In this document: positions 1 to 33,150 of the stretch, piece by piece
Position numbering within the stretch: position 1 is the first letter of the stretch
Layout: every line of letters starts with the position of its first letter
Origin: Acanthosoma haemorrhoidale
Taxonomy: Eukaryota > Arthropoda > Insecta > Hemiptera > Acanthosomatidae
DNA: 64,000 nt
Reading direction: 5' to 3'
NCBI GenBank assembly: GCA_930367205.1
Contig: OV884011.1
Coordinates: 43,785,754-43,849,753 of the forward strand
Translations under genes and position numbers: made by a program
The notes under the pieces: model-generated
What the model was told of the DNA's origin: nothing
The model's input: the letters and a program-made list of their open reading frames with translations, nothing else
Databases searched by the model: none

Positions 1-165
1 GGGGTGGCAGCAGGCTTAGAGAGGAAAAGGAGCAGTATTCCGGTTATTAGTTTTAATTAGTATCTTACATATGTACTTATATGTATATACATCAGTATCC
101 TAACATTAACCACATTGCATATGGAGCACATGTGGTTTTACAGTGGGCTCTTACAAGTCATGATT
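1..165. other. Left edge, no feature seen
   Basis: AT-rich sequence before the first transposon. No gene, RNA or repeat is recognised. Confidence 0.5.
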
Positions 166-173
166 ATTTAAGG
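166..173. repeat. 8-bp target-site duplication of hAT copy A (left)
   Basis: ATTTAAGG directly abuts the element start and is repeated exactly at 2691-2698 after its end. Confidence 0.92.
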
Positions 174-345
174 CGTATGTGGGCAACAGCCGGCCCGCGG
201 GCCGGATCCGGCCCGCTGTAAGATTTGATCCGGCCCGCGAGACATTTTGAAAAACCCAATTTAAAAAAAAAAAATACACTACTTACTCATACTCATGGAA
301 TCAAGTGAGCGAGCAAGCCGAGTGGCGGTGATCATCAAAGAGTGA

Positions 346-387
346 GGCGGCAAACATCAAAGTTCAAAGCCATTGATGTTTGCCGCC
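346..387. repeat. 15-bp perfect hairpin in hAT copy A 5' region
   Basis: The 15 bases at 346-360 (GGCGGCAAACATCAA) are the exact reverse complement of 373-387, with a 12-base loop. The hairpin lies between the left end and the transposase promoter. It could bind transposase or another protein as a dimer; function is inferred only. Copy B has the same hairpin at 20205-20246. Confidence 0.7.
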
Positions 388-471
388 ACACTGGCGGCGC
401 AACAAAGGATTATTGCTTCGCAATTGTATTGTTCTACACTAGACGATTCTAGATCATTCCTTCATTTTGCC

Positions 472-507
472 TATATAAGCGGGTGGATGGCCGGAACTTA
501 GTTCAGT
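472..507 (+). promoter_or_regulatory. TATA + initiator core promoter of hAT transposase, copy A
   Basis: TATATAAG at 472-479 is followed 31 bases later by the arthropod-type initiator TCAGT at 503-507, which is the spacing expected for an RNA polymerase II TATA/Inr promoter. It would give a 5' leader of about 110 bases before the ATG at 615. Confidence 0.65.
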
Positions 508-614
508 CCTATTCGAGCTACCGTGGTGATAAGTTTGCTTTGTGACTTTGTGTGCATCTTGAGTGCTTACTAATTATACCTATTTTCTTATTAAGTTTAT
601 CGAACGATAAGTAA

Positions 615-2420
615 ATGAAAATGATGTCTGGTGGAAGGAAACGAAAAGTAGATGCAGAGGGTCGCCAGTTTCAAGAAAAATGGACTGAAGAATTCTTCTT
701 TATCTTGCACAATGGTAAGCCTATTTGTTTGATGTGTAATGAATCCATTTTGGTGATGAAAGAATTCAATATAAAGAGGCATTACTCAACTAAGCATCCT
801 ACGCTGCTCTCACTGACAGGACAAATAAGAAAAGACAAAATCCAGAAACTTACCGCAAATTTGGAAAAACAGCAGCAAATATTTCATAGACAAAGAACAC
901 AACTTGATAATGTTGTGAAAGCTAGTTTTATAGTTAGTTCAAAATTGGCAAAGTCATTGAAACCATTTGCCGAAGGAGAATTTATCAAGGAGTGTATGTC
1001 AGAAGTTTGCAGTGTTTTGTGTCCTGAAAAGAAAAATGAATTTGAAAAAATTAGTTTGTCAAGACGAACCGTTGTACGACGTATAGAAATGATGGCTAAT
1101 GATATAAAAACAACATTGACTGGCCGTATGACTGGTATTGAATCATTTTCCATAGCATTAGACGAGAGCACCGATTTGTCTGACATAGCTCAACTGGCTA
1201 TATTTATTCGAGGTGTTGATAAAGAATTCACTATTACTGAGGAATTGCTTGCTTTACAGCCGCTAAAAGGAACCACTACAGGAGAGGACATTTTTAATGA
1301 AGTTCAAAAGGTATTCACAAGTTTTGGCTTGCCATGGTCGAAATTAGTTGGAGTATGCACAGATGGTGCACCTTCTATGGTCGGCTTACGTAAAGGTTTC
1401 ATCGGAATTTTGAATGAAAAAGCAACTGAATTAAATGTGCAAAAAGATGGTTTGATAGTCCTTCATTGCATTATCCACCAACAGAACTTGTGTTCTAAGT
1501 CCATTCGACTCCAGAATGTTATGAATGTGGTAGTAAAAACCATCAATTTTATTCGATCCCGAGGGCTTAACCATCGTCAGTTCAAGGCGTTTTTGGATGA
1601 AATATCAGCCGAGTATGACGACGTAACATATTATTGTGAAGTCAGATGGCTAAGCAAAGGGAAAATGCTGAAACGGTTTTACGAGCTTAGAAATGAGATA
1701 GCAGAATTTATGCAAATAAAAGATAAACCACTATCTGAATTGAGTGACGCAAAATGGATATGTGACTTAGCATTTCTTGTCGACCTTACAGGCCATTTGA
1801 ATGATTTAAATTTGAAACTTCAAAAACAAGGACAGTTAGTAAATGATTTGTACAGCCATTTGAAAGCGTTTCAGAACAAAATCCGCTTGTGGGAGGCACA
1901 TATGCTGTCTGGTAACAGTTACCATTTCACCACGCTCTCTGCGTATGAAAATATTGCTTACGCTCAATATGCTGAAGAACTCAAGTTACTGTCGGAGCAA
2001 TTTTCGATCAGATTTAGCGATTTCAAACACATGGAAGACTGTTTCAATTTATTTGCTACTCCAACAAAAAGTAATGTACAAAATGCTCCAATACACTTGC
2101 AAATGGAGTTGATCGAGATTCAAGAAAACTCACTCCTAAAATCTAAATTTGAAGACGTGGAGTTGTGCGATTTCTACAAAAAATACCTCGAAGAAGACCA
2201 TTTTCCGCAGCTTAGAAAATTTGCAAGAAGATTGATTTGTGCGTTTGGCAGTACTTATAAATGCGAACAGTTCTTTTCATTGATGAAAGTTAATAAATCA
2301 AAACATCGTACAAGGCTGACTGACGATAATTTGGAAAATTCTTTACGTCTTTGTACCAGTGGAATTAATCCAAACATCGATGAATTAGTTTCCCAAATTC
2401 AAGCTCAAGTGTCTCATTGA
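615..2420 (+). CDS. hAT-family transposase (BED finger, GTF2IRD2/ZBED-like), copy A
   Basis: 601-residue transposase expected to cut and rejoin the element ends in the nucleus. Residues 30-61 form a BED-type zinc finger: C38-x2-C41 and H56-x4-H61. A basic patch (GGRKRK, 6-11) may be a nuclear localisation signal. The RNase-H-like catalytic core shows D183 in ALDESTD, D250 in VCTDGAP, the C285-x2-H288 motif, W345 in RWLS and the late E551 in CEQFFS, which together match the hAT DDE arrangement. The C-terminal dimerisation segment (about 535-580, KHRTRLTDDNLENSLRL) is present. Similar proteins are often annotated as GTF2I-repeat domain-containing protein 2-like, but this is a transposase and not a transcription factor gene. 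Intact and uninterrupted. It differs from copy B at residue 46 (Leu here, Ser there). A few in-frame ATGs follow the first; I chose the first because it is closest to the promoter. Confidence 0.95.
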   Translation: MKMMSGGRKRKVDAEGRQFQEKWTEEFFFILHNGKPICLMCNESILVMKEFNIKRHYSTKHPTLLSLTGQIRKDKIQKLTANLEKQQQIFHRQRTQLDNVVKASFIVSSKLAKSLKPFAEGEFIKECMSEVCSVLCPEKKNEFEKISLSRRTVVRRIEMMANDIKTTLTGRMTGIESFSIALDESTDLSDIAQLAIFIRGVDKEFTITEELLALQPLKGTTTGEDIFNEVQKVFTSFGLPWSKLVGVCTDGAPSMVGLRKGFIGILNEKATELNVQKDGLIVLHCIIHQQNLCSKSIRLQNVMNVVVKTINFIRSRGLNHRQFKAFLDEISAEYDDVTYYCEVRWLSKGKMLKRFYELRNEIAEFMQIKDKPLSELSDAKWICDLAFLVDLTGHLNDLNLKLQKQGQLVNDLYSHLKAFQNKIRLWEAHMLSGNSYHFTTLSAYENIAYAQYAEELKLLSEQFSIRFSDFKHMEDCFNLFATPTKSNVQNAPIHLQMELIEIQENSLLKSKFEDVELCDFYKKYLEEDHFPQLRKFARRLICAFGSTYKCEQFFSLMKVNKSKHRTRLTDDNLENSLRLCTSGINPNIDELVSQIQAQVSH

Positions 2421-2523
2421 TTTCGGTGTCGCTATTTAACTTTCGTAGTTTGTAACAATTCTAAATTTAACGATTTAATTTAATGCTGTAGGTACCTATT
2501 TTTTCATTTCATTTTGTTATTTT

Positions 2524-2529
2524 AATAAA
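2524..2529 (+). terminator. Poly(A) signal of hAT copy A
   Basis: AATAAA about 100 bases after the transposase stop, followed by a TG/T-rich stretch (TGTGTTG), still inside the element. Confidence 0.7.
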
Positions 2530-2690
2530 TTGTGTTGTAATAACATTGTCGTATTATTTCATGGCTGACTGATATCTATCGCTAAAAATTATGAACACTA
2601 CTTTAAAATGCACTACTTTTAAACGCGGCCCGCGAACGTATTTGCACACTAAAGTTTGGCCCATAACATGTCAAAGGTTGCCCATACCTG

Positions 2691-2698
2691 ATTTAAGG
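2691..2698. repeat. 8-bp target-site duplication of hAT copy A (right)
   Basis: Exact copy of ATTTAAGG at 166-173. Confidence 0.92.
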
Positions 2699-5600
2699 GG
2701 TGGGTATATGTATTGATCCGTTGTGTGGGGAGTCTACCTGGACTTCAATCATCTCAAGTAATGATTAAATATACCTCACAATTATTATATCTGAAGTAGA
2801 TTCACAGGTAGAGTTTAATTTATCGATTGATCAATAAAAATATTGCGTTTCGAAAACCCAGTCCATAAGCAGTGTTAATATTAGCCTGGCTCTAGATTAT
2901 GGTTCAAAAAGTTAGATAAGGCGAAAATGCTAAGAACTATTTATTGCCAGACAAAGCGTTTAGGCATTTCAAGCCTAACTCGCTCATTACCTTTGAATGA
3001 TTCGCTTACGTAGTTGACTTTATAGTTAAAGATAAGTCATTTTTCTTTGCGCCTAATGATTAAGGTGAACTCAAAAATTGTAGCTGCTGGTTTTCGTTTC
3101 CATGATCTGAAGAAAGAACCTTCCTTAACCACGATTTAAAAATATTTACTAAATTTCGTTTTTGTTCTCTATTTTTATGTTTATCATACCGATTTTTATT
3201 TATCTATTTTTTTTTTACGGTTGACTCGGGAGCCCCAGACTCTCGTTAACAGACCGGATTTAAAGGACAAAAAATCCCTTCCCCCCGGCGGAAATTCCCG
3301 GCGTGAGAGACCTCGACTGAATTAGTTGGATATCCGCTTTAGTTAAACAAAGGTTTTTTTTTGTTGTCTCTTTGTTTGTCCGTAAGCATATTTTTGGCTT
3401 TTAATTTATTCTATGCGTATACTTGCTTGCAGCTTAAAATTTGGGAGAGGGTTTAACGTCCTTGTTGCTGAGCCCGAAGGGATAAGCTCCACTTCAAAAC
3501 CTGTAACAATTTTTACATAAGTTATGAACTAAATGAATCAGACAAAGTCCTATCTAGGAATTTTTCTTGATATAAATAAAAAATATTTCTTAAACCATCT
3601 TGGTCAAAGGAAATGTGTTGGATATCTAAACGTCATTTTTGAAATATCTCTGGAATTCATTTTGTGTTGCCGTCATGATTCCGTAACGCCGTGAACAAGA
3701 TCAGAACTTAAGCCATTAAACTTCTGAGTTGAGACTTGATAAGTCGTAAAAGCGTGACGGACCCTTGTTAATTCACGAATATGTTTTGCTATTCTTCCTA
3801 TTATAATATTATAGAAAAAAACTAATCATAATATTTAGAGTCATTGTGGAATGCGATAAATTTCAGATAAATTGAATCATTTTTACAGGCGCTACGAGAA
3901 GATCTCTCCCCGTACCTGGATAAAAGTATAGCCTCTCCGGCAGTGTAAACAACGGTAAAACAACTGTGAGGACACCTATCCTTGCATCCTCTAGTTTATT
4001 GAAGTTCTCATCTAGTTGGTCTGAGCGAGGTAATCAGTTAGTCAAAAGAGGTAGTCGGGTCCAGGCGACCGACCTTCAGTCCCACAGTGCTCGTGTGTGA
4101 CTCACTGGTGCTCGTCGCATACCACATATAGAGTGAGTGATCCCATGTCACTAACCGGGGATCGAACCTCGGCTAATTGCATGTCTAACTGTACACACTT
4201 GCTCTAATACTGTTGGAGGAATGGGGTATCGGTTCAGTTCTCACGGCAAGAAGGGGGAAAAAACCTCTGCGAACGCCTGGTTCAGATAGCAATCTAAACC
4301 GGTAATTAATTTAAGTCCAAACGGGATAATCTTAGACGGACATATAATTTCATATTTATCTGATAATTGTATAATTATTGGCTTAATTATTATAGTCCTT
4401 CAAATTGCATTATGGAGATACGTGCACATTTGTAGGAATTCTGGGCTGAAATGTCGAACGAATTTTTTTTTTTAACTATTCTTGGTGGATAGGACCTCAA
4501 AATTCGTTTCTTAATTTGTTACAAAATTGTGCGCTATTAAAAAAATGAAACTGCAATACAAACGTTGCTGAGCTTAAATTCTCCTTAAGATAAGATATGA
4601 ACCGACTCGATAAGGACAAACCATGATTTTAGTCAAATTTTGAAGGGCCTTTAATGGTATCTTAATAATCTTTTTAGGTGTTTTATGACGATAGTTTTAT
4701 TCAATTATTGATATAAAATACTTGGTTGGTTTAAATAGAAAAAAAAACCTGGATTTAAATAGTTGGTTATTAAGGAACATTAATATCTTTAGGATATATA
4801 AGGAACAAAAGGAACATATGAATGTTACATACTGACATAATATTTATTTTGAAAGTTTTAGAGTTTTAATTGGGTGGTGGACCCAAGAAACAATTCAGTC
4901 AGCACCCCCCAGTCTGGATATACAAGGGTGTCTACCGGTAGGTAACTTCTCCTGTTATTTAGGGTGTCTATCTATCCTTTTCCTGTTCTGATAGGTGCTA
5001 GAAACTTATTAACAATTCTAAAAGTTTATCTATAGCAGGCAAAATTATTATCGTTTTGGAAAACCGCACCATATCCTGCGGTGTGTTATTTACTCTGGGC
5101 TTGCGGTAATTAGAAAATGAGTTACTGTTATAGTTATATTTGTGGACATTAGGCTCAGGAAACAAGGTTGTTTTCTATGAGCACCTTATTGCTGCTATAT
5201 AACCTTTTTGCTGGCGGTATATACAGAGCTCTGTATATAAACAGCGTCTGTCAAAAGGAGGTTCAACTAAATGTTACTCTCTTAGACTGCATATGTTATG
5301 TTTTGACGGTTGTTTTAAGCAAATAATAGAGATTGCGTTCTTCGTCATTCTAAAAATTTTAAATAAGTAGTTACTTTTCCAACCTCTTTAGCCACAAAGT
5401 CACCCTGGATATCTCGTCAGATGATCGTATTGTCTCTATGTCAATCAATGATTATTGTATCAGTGTGTCGTCCTTCCTTAGGCCATCATAACCTATGTTT
5501 AGGGTGGATAGCATTACATTCAGAACAATAGAGTTATCAGACATAGTTATTTAAACTTACATAACCCTTGTAACAGTATTTAAGTGTCTAGAATATAATA

Positions 5601-8600
5601 ACAGGTTGTAACGCTCTGTAACATATGGGCACTGTACTTCTGATTATCCCATAACTGAAATGGATTAAATAACGTCCTTGTACGGTCATTACCCATTATC
5701 GGAATGACATTATTAAGGATAGTGTAAGGTCGCCACAACATTGAAGGGCGATGTTACCTTTTCCAACCCAAGACTGTGACCATCAACTGAGGTGCTCGGA
5801 CCCATTATCAGCAGGTACCAAAACCGGTACCTGGGTCCTTTAGCTGATTTGTACCTGCTCCAAACTTTTGTATCTTAATACCGGACCCAACTTAGACGAT
5901 GATATTGCCTTTTAAGGTGTTTTAAGTGAAAATATACTCGATCGTATTCGTTATCTAATTTACCCAGAGCTGTCATGTCTCGCAGAATGAAATATTGCCA
6001 TTATGAAGCTAACGCCAAAATAAGAACCAATTTTAGCAACTTTTGAAGAAAAAAAAGATTTTGTGTGAGGCAGAGAAAACCGTACGTAGTAAAGCTCAAC
6101 TACTATGACTGCACTTACAGCACACACATGACTTATACAGATAACAATGTTTCTCCCCTAGGATGACGCAGACAGAGAATGTCATTCTGTCAGCTTGTAC
6201 TTCCCCTGCCCTGCTGCCCACGCGCTCTTTTCTTAATCAGCTTTTGTCCCCGCTACCAGTAATCACTAACTATAATTAGGGAAGTTGGCTTGCAGCGGAG
6301 TAGATTTGATTTGAATATACAATTTATAATTGGTTGACTCTCTTGCCGTCTTATCAGCATCTTCCCTATAATAGAGGGCATGAATCTCGTCCTTCAGATA
6401 GTAAAGAAAGGATGTTAATTTGGTACCTGGAAGTATTCCTCCGATCCCTGCACAAATTGATATTTCTCATTGGTGCTGTACAAAGTGCAAGTAGTGTTGT
6501 CCATTTTTAATTGAGACAAACCACGAAATAAAATTACCCTTCCCTGATAACTTCAAATGCGAAAATGTTTCATTCAAAAAAATAAGCACCTGATGACGAT
6601 TTTTTAAATTTCATCTTGGGGAAATCATGTTGAAAGAACTCAAATGTGTGTGTTCGCAAACAATTCCATCCACTATTGTGAAGACAGAAATCCGGTCTAG
6701 AAAAACAAATTACCTAGCTCTGGAAACCTATATTATGTAAAATATTTTTTCCGTCAGAATGATTCTAGAGCATTGAACATGGTGGGCTGCAGCTTCAGGA
6801 GGGTAAAATGTAATCTGGCCAAGATTGACATGTCTTTACGTCATAGGCCAGAGGAGGAAGATTCCAACCCCACCCCCTCACCTCCTTGGGAAAACCATTT
6901 TCCTCCTCGTTGTTTTGTTCATGCGAATCCGGCTGTGACACAAGGTTCTTTATAAATAGCACCCGTGTATATCACTGCTCCTTCCACAATGTTCATCCTT
7001 CATTCTGGCATCGTCAAGAACTAGGAAGATGCTATGAATTTCTGGCCAATTTGATCTTGCAAGATCCAGTCGTCTTATGTTTATTCATGGTCGAATTATG
7101 GATAGTAAGACAAAATAAAATGAACACTTCTTATAATATAATTTGTAGGAAAATATTTGTCGTCCAAGTAATCACTACGTGATTAATCAAAGTCCTTGTT
7201 TCGTTTCGTTGGCCAAGATACTTAAATTTTACAAATCATTACTATAAGTAACATACAAGTACATTATTTATAAACTAAAATTGTCACATTAAACAGATAC
7301 TGCTTAAAAATTCGAAGGATACAAATCTGGAATTCAATCAAAAATCAAATTTTCCATACCCGAATCGGCCCCATTCTGTTATAATTAATTAATAATTTAC
7401 ACTGGCAAGTGAATAAAACAAATTAAACTAAAAACAATATTTATACTTCAACCTACGGAGCAAAAACCTTCTATGTGCCGAGGGAGGTATCAGTAATGAC
7501 AAATTAACACTTAATAATTTATTATATTTCAATTAATGGGATAGCATTAAACGCTTTTTTAACAGTAAAATCTAAATTTTGTGTTGTGTTATTTCTATTA
7601 GTTCCCATCAGTCTCCCTTTTAATTGATGACATAAATGATATGTATCGTGGAAGATCAATCAAAGTCAAATTGATAACACCCCATAGCAAATTATTAAAT
7701 TTTCATCAGTTAATGTCATTGGTCAGTGTTTATCATTTTTTTAGTTTGCCATGAAATACGTATATGGCTTGAATTTGATTCTCCTAATTGAAAGCATTTA
7801 TTTTTAACCTTCCGATTATTGGATCAAAATTTCCTTTAGAAGTTCTTCTAGAAGTATTGATTTTCTGTTGGGCATATTTCATTCAAAGCGCCTCCCCCTC
7901 CCTTTCTTCGACGGCCTTGGTTGACAGGAAACTTAGGTTTCGGACGATTATACTATACTATTGTTTTGGAGATTCTATTTTATTTCTGTCTTGTCGGCGA
8001 TTTTTTCTCCCTACTCCCATGATTTTATTTCCCATTCCCTGGAATTAACTGAATGGATTTATGAATGGGTGAAGACATGGAAGGGCAGTTGTATTTTCCA
8101 ACCCAGGCACTTTATATGAAAATTTCATTGCTACACAATAAAATATTAACATTCCTTATAATCTTATAAATTACTGAGACAAATAGTAATAAAACTCTTT
8201 TATTCGAAAAGCTATACAAAGTTTCTTAGTTTAGCCCATAATCGTTCCTTCCACAGTTGTCAGCAAACGCTGCTCGCATAATAGAACAATCAGAAACTAA
8301 TCAAGAACCAGCTATATGTAATTTGTTTGTTGTTAGTAAAAAGTATAAGTATTTAAAGTACGAGCTAAAATAATTTAGTTTTATAGTTGTTACTTCATCT
8401 GATGTGAATAAGAATTCCATATCCCAGCATGTCGAGAACGACCCACTTGTCCACTAATTGATAATAAGTTTTATTGATTGATGATTCTAAATTTGGTGAT
8501 TGTAGGCGAGCTTCGTCAGAATTTGCTCCGTTTGAACACTCGAATCATATCGAAATCTCCCACTTGAAGTTCTTGTCATCGGCGCTCATCTCTATTAGTT

Positions 8601-8880
8601 CGCTGCTAATATAAAATATTGATCTAATATGTACTTATAGAACACAATATCAGTAAGCTGTGTAAATAAATAATATTGAAGCCGCGTGTGATTCACAATC
8701 TTCATTTAAGAATTTCCTGAATATGAAAAACGTCATCAGGAACGATTCTGTCGAATAAGAGAGACAACGATCTCAGGGTTTTGCCAATTAATTCTTGAAG
8801 TATTATATATAAAACATGCAACAGACAAAACCTCAAAACGAAATGAGATCTAAGCGTGCTAGATAGTTTGATAGATTTTT
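2699..8880. other. Intergenic sequence, mostly featureless
   Basis: AT-rich DNA between hAT copy A and the minisatellite. Apart from the SINE-like segment at about 3880-4330 I see no gene. Short open frames here (for example 6773-7182 and 7788-8048) have no recognisable motifs. A short motif around GGTACCTGGGTCCTT near 5825 recurs in similar form near 27540 in RSK intron 6, and TTTTCCAACCCA near 5760 recurs at about 8094. Both suggest old dispersed repeats. No RSK exon was found here, but an alternative distal first exon cannot be excluded. Confidence 0.5.
3880..4330 (-). mobile_element. tRNA-derived SINE-like segment
   Basis: On the minus strand this carries a B-box-like GAGGTTCGATCCCC (complement of about 4157-4170), preceded at tRNA-like spacing by TATTAGAGC, which resembles a D-arm/A-box. 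The rest is non-tRNA body. A segment resembling its far end (ACAGGCG followed by CGTACCTG and AAAGTAGAGCC-like sequence) occurs near 46840-46875, which supports a dispersed family. Exact ends and target-site duplications were not resolved. A degenerate tRNA pseudogene is the alternative. Confidence 0.4.
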
Positions 8881-9849
8881 AGTGTCTTTAAGGCTTCATA
8901 CAAGCTACTACTACTAGAGTACAATAGATTTAGTGTCTTTAAGGCTTCATACAAGCTACTACTACTAGAGTACAATAGATTTAGTGTCTTTAAGGTTTCA
9001 TACAAGCTACTACTACTAGAGTACAATAGATTTAGTGTTTTTAGGGCGTCATACAAGCTACTACTGCTAGAGTACAATAGATTTAGTGTCTTTAAGGTTT
9101 CATACAAGCTACTACTACTAGAGTACAATAGATTTAGTGTCTTTAGGGCGTCATACAAGCTACTACTACTAGAGTACAATAGATTTAGTGTCTTTAGGGC
9201 TTCATACAAGGCACTACCACTAGAGTACAATAGATTTAGTGTCTTTAAGGCTTCATACAAGATACGACTACTAGAGTACAATAGATTTAGTGTCTTTAAG
9301 GCTTCATACAAGCTACGACTACTAGAGTACAATAGATTTAGTGTCTTTAAGGTTTCATACAAGCTACGACTACTAGAGTGCAATAGATTTAGTGTTTTTA
9401 AGGCTTCATACAAGCTACTACTACTAGAGTACAATAGATTTAGTGTCTTTAAGGCTTCATACAAGCTACGACTACTAGAGTACAATAGATTTAGTGTCTT
9501 TAAGGTTTCATACAAGCTACGACTACTAGAGTGCAATAGATTTAGTGTTTTTAAGGCTTCATACAAGCTACTACTACTAGAGTACAATAGATTTAGTGTC
9601 TTTAAGGCTTCATACAAGATACGACTACTAGAGTACAATAGATTTAGTGTCTTTAGGGCGTCATACAAGCTACTACTACTAGAGTACAATAGATTTAGTG
9701 TCTTTAGGGCTTCATACAAGCTACTACCACTAGAGTACAATAGATTTAGTGTCTTTAAGGCTTCATACAAGATACGACTACTAGAGTACAATAGATTTAG
9801 TGTCTTTAAGGCTTCATACAAGCTACGACTACTAGAGTACAATAGATTT
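8881..9849. repeat. Minisatellite, 19 tandem units of 51 bp
   Basis: Exactly 969 bp = 19 x 51, with no indels between units. Each unit reads as AGTGTCTTTAAGGCTTCATA, then CAAGCTACTACTACTAGAGT, then ACAATAGATTT, with scattered substitutions. The flanks hold partial units (ATAGATTT before, AGTG after). Because 51 is divisible by 3 the minus strand stays open for 327 codons as a 17-residue repeat (around LYEALKTLNLLYSSS). That is a consequence of the period and I do not call it a gene. Variant units recur in order: units 6-8 match 9-11 and units 1-4 resemble 11-14, numbering from the high-coordinate end, so blocks of several units have been duplicated. Confidence 0.95.
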
Positions 9850-10498
9850 AGTGGTATGTGGAGTCGAGTTTTCGGTCACTAGGAAAACGAGACAACCGTG
9901 AAAATAAAATGAGCATTGGACAGACTGATGATTACTGATGATCTAACCGTGATTTTTCGTGATGACTGATGAAAAAACTGAAATATTTATAAAATATCAA
10001 GAGAATGATTCACATGGCTTCTGTCCGCCGTCGCGGCGGTCGTGTAAATAAAGAAGTGAACCTATTCGTCGTCACCAATCGATCATTCAATAGCTGCTAC
10101 AGTATGGGTTTTATGTAACTCTAGCATAAATAACTGGTAGTTGGGTTGATCTGGAGTGATCGTTGCGAAGAACGAAGAAAGTCGGGTGCGTTATAGCAAC
10201 TTTTGTAATTGATGAATTCCTAAGTCACCCCGCTTCAGTATCCATCTATATTGTTTATTATTTTCAACAACCCTTATTTGGTCTCTAAAAAAACCTTTTA
10301 ACTAAATACTCAAAAAGTATTGATGTTACTAATCCATGGATCTACTAGTATTGTACAAGTGCTGTAGCCGTTGTAGTAGGGTTGGATAGATTAGTAACTG
10401 ACGAATAAAATTGCTTCCAGCCATCTTATTGAATGAATATACCTTACGTGATGTAACTATACTATACCTATGCCTTTGGCTGCAATGGTACATGGTTC
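9850..10498. other. Gap between minisatellite and RSK first exon
   Basis: No gene seen. A short GC-rich palindrome (CCGCC-GTCGC-GGCGG, about 10026-10040) stands out in otherwise AT-rich DNA. The RSK promoter may lie here or in the GC-richer 10560-10760 stretch, but no TATA box is convincing. Confidence 0.4.
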
Positions 10499-10762
10499 AT
10501 GGCAGTGGTTTGGCGGACACTAGATACATCCGAAATGTATGGAAAGTATGTCAGCTGTGATAACCCCCCCCCCCTCCGTACATGTATTGTCAGTATTAAC
10601 TTTCCGGTACACTCCTCCGCCGGGCGCCATTCGCAAGGACACCGTTATCAGCTCCTGACAGGAGCGAGCATGCAGCCACTTGTGCGTCAGCTGCGGAACT
10701 GTCTATTGCACACTTGTGACAGTGGTAGTGCAGTGTTCGCTGTTGCAGTGCCGGAGCTCGCT

Positions 10763-32317
<21,555 letters not shown>

Positions 32318-33135
32318 CCCATAGCTTGTGTGAATTAGCAACTGCCAAAAACATTATTTGTTTCCATGAAATATTTTAATTTCAATTCTTTTGCCGCCGG
32401 TATTAGAATCGATGTTTAAACGTAGCACAATTGAATCCTCAAGCGTTGCCGTCAAAAACAAGCTACGTCCATGCATTGTTTTATTTATTCTTAAGTCAAT
32501 TGGAAAAAGCGCTATGGTGGTATTCATTGATGAAAAGAAAATGTTTTAGATCTTTTAAATTATCATTTTTATTATTAAAATGGATAATTACCATTTTTAT
32601 TGTTTGATGGGTAATTACCATTTTTATTGTTTGATGGAAAAGCTTTCTTCAATCATTATTTTAGAATTGTAAACTATTTGATTTTTATATTTTTAATATT
32701 ATACCTGGGCCAGTTGTACAGATTGAATGATAAAACATCATAAATGATAATTGGATGATATGTAGGTTGATATAGTTTAAATATTTATTTTTATTTTTGT
32801 AATGTTATTTATAATTATATTTATATGCATATTTAGTGTTTTAGAAACATTAAAAATCTTGAAATAGTAATAATGTTAAATGAGTATAAATAAATATATT
32901 TTTATCACAAGTAGGTAGTTACTTCATAGATGTATGTATAGTTATTTTTATATATTTCTTACTAAAATTGATGACTAGTGATGTAATTATAACTAGTAAA
33001 TTTAGTACTTTTCTTTAAGATTTTGTGACTGAGTTAGTTATACTATTTTGGTGTTCTATTAAAGGGAAGTTTTTTTAATCAGGGGTTCTTAGCAAAGTCG
33101 AATTTAATTATTATCAACTTATTCTTTCTTATTAT

Positions 33136-33150
33136 ATTTATTTATTTATT
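33136..33150 (+). promoter_or_regulatory. AU-rich element in RSK 3' UTR
   Basis: ATTTATTTATTTATT contains three overlapping AUUUA pentamers and the UUAUUUAUU nonamer, the pattern of class II AU-rich instability elements. In AT-rich DNA this can also arise by chance. Confidence 0.45.

Larger units (their letters stand above)
174..2690 (+). mobile_element. Full-length hAT transposon, copy A
   Basis: Autonomous-looking cut-and-paste DNA transposon of the hAT superfamily, 2517 bp. The 8-bp direct repeat ATTTAAGG at 166-173 and 2691-2698 is the target-site duplication; 8 bp is the hAT hallmark. The ends are imperfect inverted repeats sharing the core TGGGCAAC (left, 179-186) against the reverse complement of GTTGCCCA at the right end. 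The left subterminal region has GC-rich palindromes, including the 16-bp CCGGCCCGCGGGCCGG at 190-205, and the octamer CGGCCCGC at 191, 209 and 231, with another at 2626 near the right end. These are plausible transposase-binding sites. A second copy lies 19,859 bp downstream. No frameshift or stop interrupts the transposase, so the insertion is probably recent. Confidence 0.95.

Noticed and set aside
884..1186. Minus-strand 100-codon frame inside the hAT transposase (and its twin at 20743-21045)
   Set aside because: It is a shadow of the transposase reading frame and has no motif of its own.
615..2420. Host transcription-factor gene (GTF2IRD2 or ZBED type) in place of a transposon
   Set aside because: Perfect 8-bp target duplications, terminal repeats and a second identical copy show that both are mobile hAT elements.
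8859..9842. 327-codon minus-strand frame as a real gene
   Set aside because: A tandem repeat with a period divisible by three stays open automatically. No promoter, flanking coding sequence or splice context supports it.
8881..9849. CRISPR-like array
   Set aside because: Units are contiguous 51-bp tandem copies with no unique spacers, in eukaryotic DNA.
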